Below are positions 7,137 through 10,385 of a DNA stretch of 10,385 bases, in pieces (the stretch's first letter is position 1; each line of letters starts with the position of its first letter). Under the pieces are notes generated by a model that was given only the letters and a program-made list of their open reading frames with translations, searched no databases and was not told the origin of the DNA. Location: contig CAYJBP010000092.1 in the NCBI GenBank assembly GCA_964368605.1, positions 1 through 10,385 of the forward strand, in the 5' to 3' direction. The translations under genes were made by a program, and so were the position numbers. The stretch is from CAYJBP01 sp964368605 (lineage in GTDB: Bacteria; Bacillota; Dehalobacteriia; UBA4068).

Positions 7137-9048
7137 AAATATCCAAGTTTTTAACATAAGTAGCATTGGCTTGGATAAATTCCCGTCTGGGTTCAACCTT
7201 GTCGCCCATTAAAACGGTAAATATTTCTTCAGCCGAAACAGCATCACCCAAAGATACCTGCAACATTGTTCTGTTTTCGGGATTCATTGTTGTATCCCAT
7301 AATTGCTCGGGATTCATTTCACCCAAGCCTTTATAGCGGTTGATATCATAGCTATCACGATTTTTTTCGCTAAAAAAGCGCTCTAACTCTTTATCATCAT
7401 AAAGATATTGCATTTCCTTGCCGCGCTTGGCCTTTACCCGATAAAGCGGCGGCTGGGCAATATATACATAGCCGGCCTCGATTAAAGGGCGCATATAGCG
7501 GAAAAAGAAGGTTAAGAGCAAAGTACGAATATGAGCACCGTCAACATCGGCATCGGTCATGATTACCAGCTTATGATAGCGAGCCTTATCGATATCAAAA
7601 TCCTCACCTACCCCGGTACCCATGGCGGTAATCATCGAGCGAATTTCCTCATTGGAGAGGATTTTATCAAGGCGGGCTTTTTCTACATTCAAAATTTTAC
7701 CACGCAAAGGCAAAATAGCCTGGGTGCGACGATCGCGGCCATCCATGGCACTACCGCCGGCGCTATTACCCTCTACCAGGAATAATTCCGACAGATGCGG
7801 ATCTTTCATCGAGCAATCGGCTAATTTACCGGGTAAGCCGGTGCGCTCTAAAACACCTTTGCGGCGGGTTAATTCACGAGCCTTGCGAGCGGCTTCCCTG
7901 GCACGAGAGGCCTGCACCGTTTTTTCGATAATCCGCTTGGCATGGGAGGGATTTTCCTCTAAAAAGGTGCCCACCCCTTCGCCTACTAGGCTATCAACAA
8001 TGCCCCTAACCTCGGAATTACCAAGCTTGGTTTTGGTTTGGCCTTCAAATTGCGGCTCTTCAACTTTAACGCTGATTACTGCGGTTAGGCCTTCGCGGAT
8101 ATCCTCACCCGATAAATTGGGTTGATTATCCTTAAGAATATGCAAACGGCGGGCATAATCATTAACTACCCTGGTTAAGGCTGTTTTAAAGCCGGCCTCA
8201 TGGGTGCCGCCTTCATGATTATGAATATTATTGGTATACGAAAAAATATTTTCGGCATAGCCATCATTGTATTGCAAGGCAATATCGGCGGTTACCCGAT
8301 CTTTTTCGCCACTAAAGCTGATGGAAGGATGAACAATATCCTTATTTTTATTAAGAAAATGGACAAAGTCTTTAATTCCGCCATCATAATGGAAAAGTTT
8401 TTCATAATCGCTGCGTTTATCGGTTAGGGTAATCGAGATATTTCTATTTAAAAAGGCCAATTCCCTTAAACGGCTTTTAAGGGTATCGGTAGAATAAATT
8501 AAAACCTCAAAAATCTGCGGATCGGGCTTAAAAGAGAGGGTGGTACCATGCTGATTGGAATTACCTACCTGCTTAACCTCGTACTGGGGGATACCGCGAC
8601 GATATTCTTGCTCATAAATATAGCCATCACGCTCTACCCGTACTTTAAGCCATTCGGAAAGCGCATTAACCACGCTCATACCAACCCCGTGCAAACCGCC
8701 GGAAACCTTATAGCCGCCACCGCCGAATTTGCCGCCGGCATGAAGCATGGTAAGTGCCGCTTCCAAAGCGCTTTTACCGGTTTTGGGGTGAATATCCACC
8801 GGGATACCACGGCCATTATCTTTAACCGTGATACTATTATCATCATGAATGGTTACAAAGATGCTATCGCAATGGCCTGCTAAGGCCTCGTCGATACTAT
8901 TATCGACAATTTCGTATACCAGATGATGCAAACCACGGACATCCTGATTACCGATATACATGCCCGGGCGGCGCCGCACACCTTCCAAACCCTCCAAAAT
9001 CTGGATTTGATCGGCCGCATAACCATTTGTTTTTACTTGCTCGTCCAA
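7135..9048 (-). CDS. gyrB: DNA gyrase subunit B
   Basis: This is the ATPase and metal-binding subunit of DNA gyrase. It is 637 residues, the usual size for GyrB without the gamma-proteobacterial insertion. The GHKL ATPase part shows EIVDNSIDEA (46-55; catalytic Glu46, Mg-binding Asn50), DNGRGIP (77-83) and the ATP-lid GGLHGVG (117-123). The transducer domain follows, with QFEGQTKTKLGN (333-344). The TOPRIM domain has EGNSAGGSA (426-434; catalytic Glu426), PLRGKILNVEKAR (447-459) and the metal triad D499/D501/D503 in TDADVDGAH. The C-terminal RYKGLGEMNPEQLW is intact. The usual EGDSAGG motif here reads EGNSAGG (Asn428). The start is TTG, chosen because AAAGGAG lies 10 bases upstream and the next Met is residue 30, inside the conserved RPGMYIG. 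Confidence 0.98.
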   Translation of the reverse strand: MDEQVKTNGYAADQIQILEGLEGVRRRPGMYIGNQDVRGLHHLVYEIVDNSIDEALAGHCDSIFVTIHDDNSITVKDNGRGIPVDIHPKTGKSALEAALTMLHAGGKFGGGGYKVSGGLHGVGMSVVNALSEWLKVRVERDGYIYEQEYRRGIPQYEVKQVGNSNQHGTTLSFKPDPQIFEVLIYSTDTLKSRLRELAFLNRNISITLTDKRSDYEKLFHYDGGIKDFVHFLNKNKDIVHPSISFSGEKDRVTADIALQYNDGYAENIFSYTNNIHNHEGGTHEAGFKTALTRVVNDYARRLHILKDNQPNLSGEDIREGLTAVISVKVEEPQFEGQTKTKLGNSEVRGIVDSLVGEGVGTFLEENPSHAKRIIEKTVQASRAREAARKARELTRRKGVLERTGLPGKLADCSMKDPHLSELFLVEGNSAGGSAMDGRDRRTQAILPLRGKILNVEKARLDKILSNEEIRSMITAMGTGVGEDFDIDKARYHKLVIMTDADVDGAHIRTLLLTFFFRYMRPLIEAGYVYIAQPPLYRVKAKRGKEMQYLYDDKELERFFSEKNRDSYDINRYKGLGEMNPEQLWDTTMNPENRTMLQVSLGDAVSAEEIFTVLMGDKVEPRREFIQANATYVKNLDI

Positions 9049-9058
9049 AATTGTTTCA

Positions 9059-9065
9059 CTCCTTT
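9059..9065 (-). promoter_or_regulatory. Ribosome binding site for the TTG start of gyrB
   Basis: AAAGGAG on the minus strand with a 10-base spacer to TTG 9048-9046. No alternative start codon is suitably placed. Confidence 0.8.
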
Positions 9066-9119
9066 ATTGCTAAAAAAATATTACGCTAAACATAAAAAAA
9101 GAGCTGTACTCACCCATTA

Positions 9120-9148
9120 ATTATACCACAAAATATTGATAAAGACAA
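9120..9148 (-). promoter_or_regulatory. Sigma70-type promoter for gyrB(-gyrA)
   Basis: On the minus strand, TTGTCT (9148-9143) is followed by exactly 17 bases and then a perfect TATAAT (9125-9120). A TG one base upstream of the -10 (TGGTATAAT) makes it an extended -10. Transcription would start near 9113, giving a leader of about 65 nt before the gyrB TTG. The -35 lies inside the inverted repeat at 9141-9164. Confidence 0.75.
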
Positions 9149-9164
9149 GTAATAATTTGTCTTT
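9141..9164. promoter_or_regulatory. Inverted repeat in the divergent gyrB / ykgJ-like promoter region
   Basis: AAAGACAA (9141-9148) and TTGTCTTT (9157-9164) are perfect 8-bp arms with an 8-base AT-rich centre. It therefore places a TTGTCT -35-like hexamer facing each way: one belongs to the gyrB promoter, the other points at the plus-strand gene. The plus-strand side has only a weak -10 (TAATTT at 9180-9185, 17-base spacing). It could be an operator for a dimeric regulator or just back-to-back -35 boxes. Confidence 0.4.
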
Positions 9165-9271
9165 TCTTCTATTATATTGTAATTTTTGATTATAAATAGA
9201 TATTGTGCTTATTTTGGGCTAGCCGGCAGGATATTTGATTTAAAAAATTTAATATAAAAGTGAGGTGAAAT

Positions 9272-9895
9272 ATGAGTAAAATCAAAGCTATTTTAAATAA
9301 TGATGATCCTTTTAATTTTTATTGTGATATTAAGGTTAGCGATGCCACCGCTACTATTGGCGATTTTTTTGCGGCTCTTAATGAATTTGGTTTTAAGCAT
9401 TTGGCCGATTGCAAAGGTTGCGATGGATGCTGCCATGAAAGGGCGCCGCTTACTTATTGGGATATAGAGCCTTTAAGCAAGCTAATTGAGCCTTCTGCCA
9501 GCCCTATTTTTGATTTATGCAGCAAATTTGCTACTATCCATATTGATGCTGATAATATTGTTGATATTATTTTGTATCGACCAGATGATGATGCCTGTAA
9601 TTTTTTAAATACCAAGCAAAAGTTCTGTACGATTTGGCAAAATCGGCCATTGGTGTGCCAGAGTTATTTTTGCCTGCCTCAAAGTGCGCTTTTGCAGGAT
9701 TTGCGCTCGGCGATTATTAATTTGGGCGAAAATGAACTGATACGTTTACTTTTATTGGAGGACAATTCTTTTAACAGTGATAATCGTTTGCAAATTGAGG
9801 ATTATCCGGCTCATCCGGCGCTTATTGATGCCGACCTAAACATGATTTTGGTTAAAGATATAGTAGATGATCAGTTATGGCAATCCCTGCTATAA
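9272..9895 (+). CDS. YkgJ-like CxxCxxCC cysteine-cluster protein
   Basis: This 207-residue protein belongs by motif to the YkgJ/UPF0153 family of putative metal- or Fe-S-binding proteins, whose biochemical role is not established. The signature DCKGCDGCC gives Cys47, 50, 53 and 54. It is followed by a second cluster, Cys109, Cys119, Cys129 and Cys134, in the family pattern C-x9-C-x4-NRPLVC-x4-C. Together these eight cysteines could coordinate one or more metal ions. There is no signal peptide or membrane segment, so it is probably cytoplasmic. The C-terminal third (about 140-207) is acidic and not recognised. The start is ATG with GTGAGGTG 4 bases upstream. It is transcribed away from gyrB and stands alone; the A/T hairpin directly after it may end the transcript. 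Assignment to the family is secure, the function is not. Confidence 0.88.
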   Translation: MSKIKAILNNDDPFNFYCDIKVSDATATIGDFFAALNEFGFKHLADCKGCDGCCHERAPLTYWDIEPLSKLIEPSASPIFDLCSKFATIHIDADNIVDIILYRPDDDACNFLNTKQKFCTIWQNRPLVCQSYFCLPQSALLQDLRSAIINLGENELIRLLLLEDNSFNSDNRLQIEDYPAHPALIDADLNMILVKDIVDDQLWQSLL

Positions 9896-9912
9896 AAAAT
9901 TAAAAGTTTTTG

Positions 9913-9936
9913 CATTACTTTTTACAAAAAGTAATG
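9913..9936 (+). terminator. Weak terminator-like hairpin after the YkgJ-like gene
   Basis: CATTACTTTTT (9913-9923) and AAAAAGTAATG (9926-9936) are perfect 11-bp arms with a 2-base centre, 17 bases past the stop codon. The stem is A/T-rich and no long T-run follows, so termination may be inefficient. It is also the outer hairpin of the repeat element at 9913-10093. Confidence 0.4.
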
Positions 9937-10093
9937 GTCTTAATCTTTTGAACTTATTTCTTTCAATTACTAAAAATCCCAAGCAGGCAAGATAGGAAAC
10001 CAAAGCAAGAATAAAGCCGAAAATAGAATTACTAAAATTGAAAGAAAGCTGCAATTTTTATTTGTAAAGCAAATAAAAATGAAGTGCTCTACA
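9913..10093 (+). repeat. Hairpin-rich dispersed repeat element, right copy
   Basis: Inverted counterpart of 307-494. The order is an A/T hairpin (9913-9936), conserved block 9933-9955, CTTTCAATT-containing block 9959-9975, variable middle 9976-10033, block 10034-10052 whose AATTGAAAG (10036-10044) pairs back to 9960-9968, hairpin 10054-10080 (ATTTTTATTTG / CAAATAAAAAT, loop TAAAG) and the end box AAGTGCTCTACA at 10082-10093. Conserved blocks are 90-100% identical to the left copy while the middles do not align. I see no open reading frame or terminal transposon-like ends. Confidence 0.8.
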
Positions 10094-10155
10094 AAAACCA
10101 AACCACAAAACAAACCGATATTGCAGAAAGCCAAACTAAAAAATTGTATAAAGGC

Positions 10156-10385
10156 AGATATTATCTGGTGGTTAGGATTATTTAGGCAAGGTTAGCGTAA
10201 ATAAGGGCATATGGGTTCAAGTCCTTTTACGCTAAGCACGCGCCCATAATCCGAACCGAAGTTGCATACCCTAAAAGAATAACAAACGAAGATAAGACTT
10301 GTGGATACAGTACCTAAGTAATAGGATAACTGATTAATCTAGCAAATGTAGTTGGAGCGGTATTTTTCATTTTTCAGGTGGGGCG
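10156..10385 (+). ncRNA. Structured noncoding RNA, possibly HEARO/omega-RNA-like (3' end beyond window)
   Basis: No credible reading frame exists here, but complementary segments nest cleanly. AGATATTATCTG (10156-10167) pairs imperfectly with CTGATTAATCT (to 10340); TTAGG (10172-10176) with CCTAA (10313-10317); TTATT/TTTAGG (10178-10186) with CCTAAA and AATAA (10270-10282); TTAGCGTAAA (10192-10201) perfectly with TTTACGCTAA (10226-10235); and ACTTGT with ACAGT (10297-10311). The apical-loop segment TATGGG (10210-10215) is complementary to CCCATA (10243-10248), a possible pseudoknot. A TATAAA at 10147-10152 could be a -10. The segments AAGGTTAGCG...GGTTCAAGTCC...CGCTAAGCA and ...GAGCGGTATTTTTCA remind me of HEARO RNAs, the guide RNAs of IscB/IsrB elements. 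That is recall, not alignment. A group II intron 5' region or another RNA is possible. No IscB protein is inside the window. Confidence 0.45.

Noticed and set aside
7622..8125. 167-codon plus-strand reading frame inside gyrB
   Set aside because: It lies antisense to the conserved TOPRIM and transducer coding region and has no recognisable domain or ribosome binding site; it is a shadow of gyrB.
10192..10235. tRNA gene suggested by GGTTCAAGTCC, which looks like a T-arm
   Set aside because: The terminal 10-bp helix encloses only 24 bases, so there is no room for D and anticodon arms.
10156..10340. Divergent 5S rRNA suggested by TCTGGTGGTTA and a later CCCATAATCCGAACCGAAGTT segment
   Set aside because: The span is about 185 nt against about 117 for 5S, an extra hairpin interrupts the loop B region, and helix III does not form properly. 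A functional 5S would be far better conserved.
10236..10385. Group II intron 5' end suggested by GCGCCC near 10241
   Set aside because: There is no GUGYG boundary at the expected place and no reverse transcriptase or domain V within the window. It is kept only as an alternative for the right-end RNA.

Overview
The window looks like chromosomal DNA from a Firmicutes-type bacterium; Negativicutes or another diderm lineage is possible, but this is only a guess. The basis is the gyrB-gyrA pair, a single-chain SecDF fusion directly upstream of recJ, a 637-residue GyrB without the large gamma-proteobacterial insertion, strong AGGAGG-type ribosome binding sites, three TTG start codons and moderately AT-rich DNA. 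No phage, plasmid or classical transposase gene is visible.

Layout, left to right. Positions 1-176 hold six 32-bp tandem units, each with a TTTTGGC/GCCAAAA palindrome. A 66-bp inverted repeat with perfect 23-bp arms follows (186-251). Positions 307-494 carry a hairpin-rich repeat element, and 509-547 a bidirectional-looking terminator. The minus strand is then filled by gyrB (9048-7135), gyrA (7122-4687), secDF (4529-2397) and recJ (2324-561), transcribed right to left. A hairpin cluster with a likely terminator separates gyrA from secDF. A good sigma70-type promoter (9120-9148) drives gyrB, and the gyrA ribosome binding site overlaps the gyrB stop. On the plus strand, diverging from gyrB, is a 207-aa YkgJ-like cysteine-cluster protein (9272-9895).

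Beyond this gene lies a second, inverted copy of the hairpin-rich element (9913-10093). The 9-kb gene block is therefore bracketed by an inverted repeat pair. The right end (about 10156-10385, cut by the window) has no gene but folds into nested helices with a possible pseudoknot. It reads as a structured noncoding RNA, and my best tentative match is a HEARO/omega-RNA-like RNA of an IscB/IsrB-type element whose protein would lie outside the window.

The genes are mainly housekeeping. GyrB and GyrA form DNA gyrase, SecDF assists Sec protein export, and RecJ is a single-strand exonuclease in repair. The YkgJ-like protein has no assigned role. The unusual material lies in the intergenic repeats and the right-end RNA.
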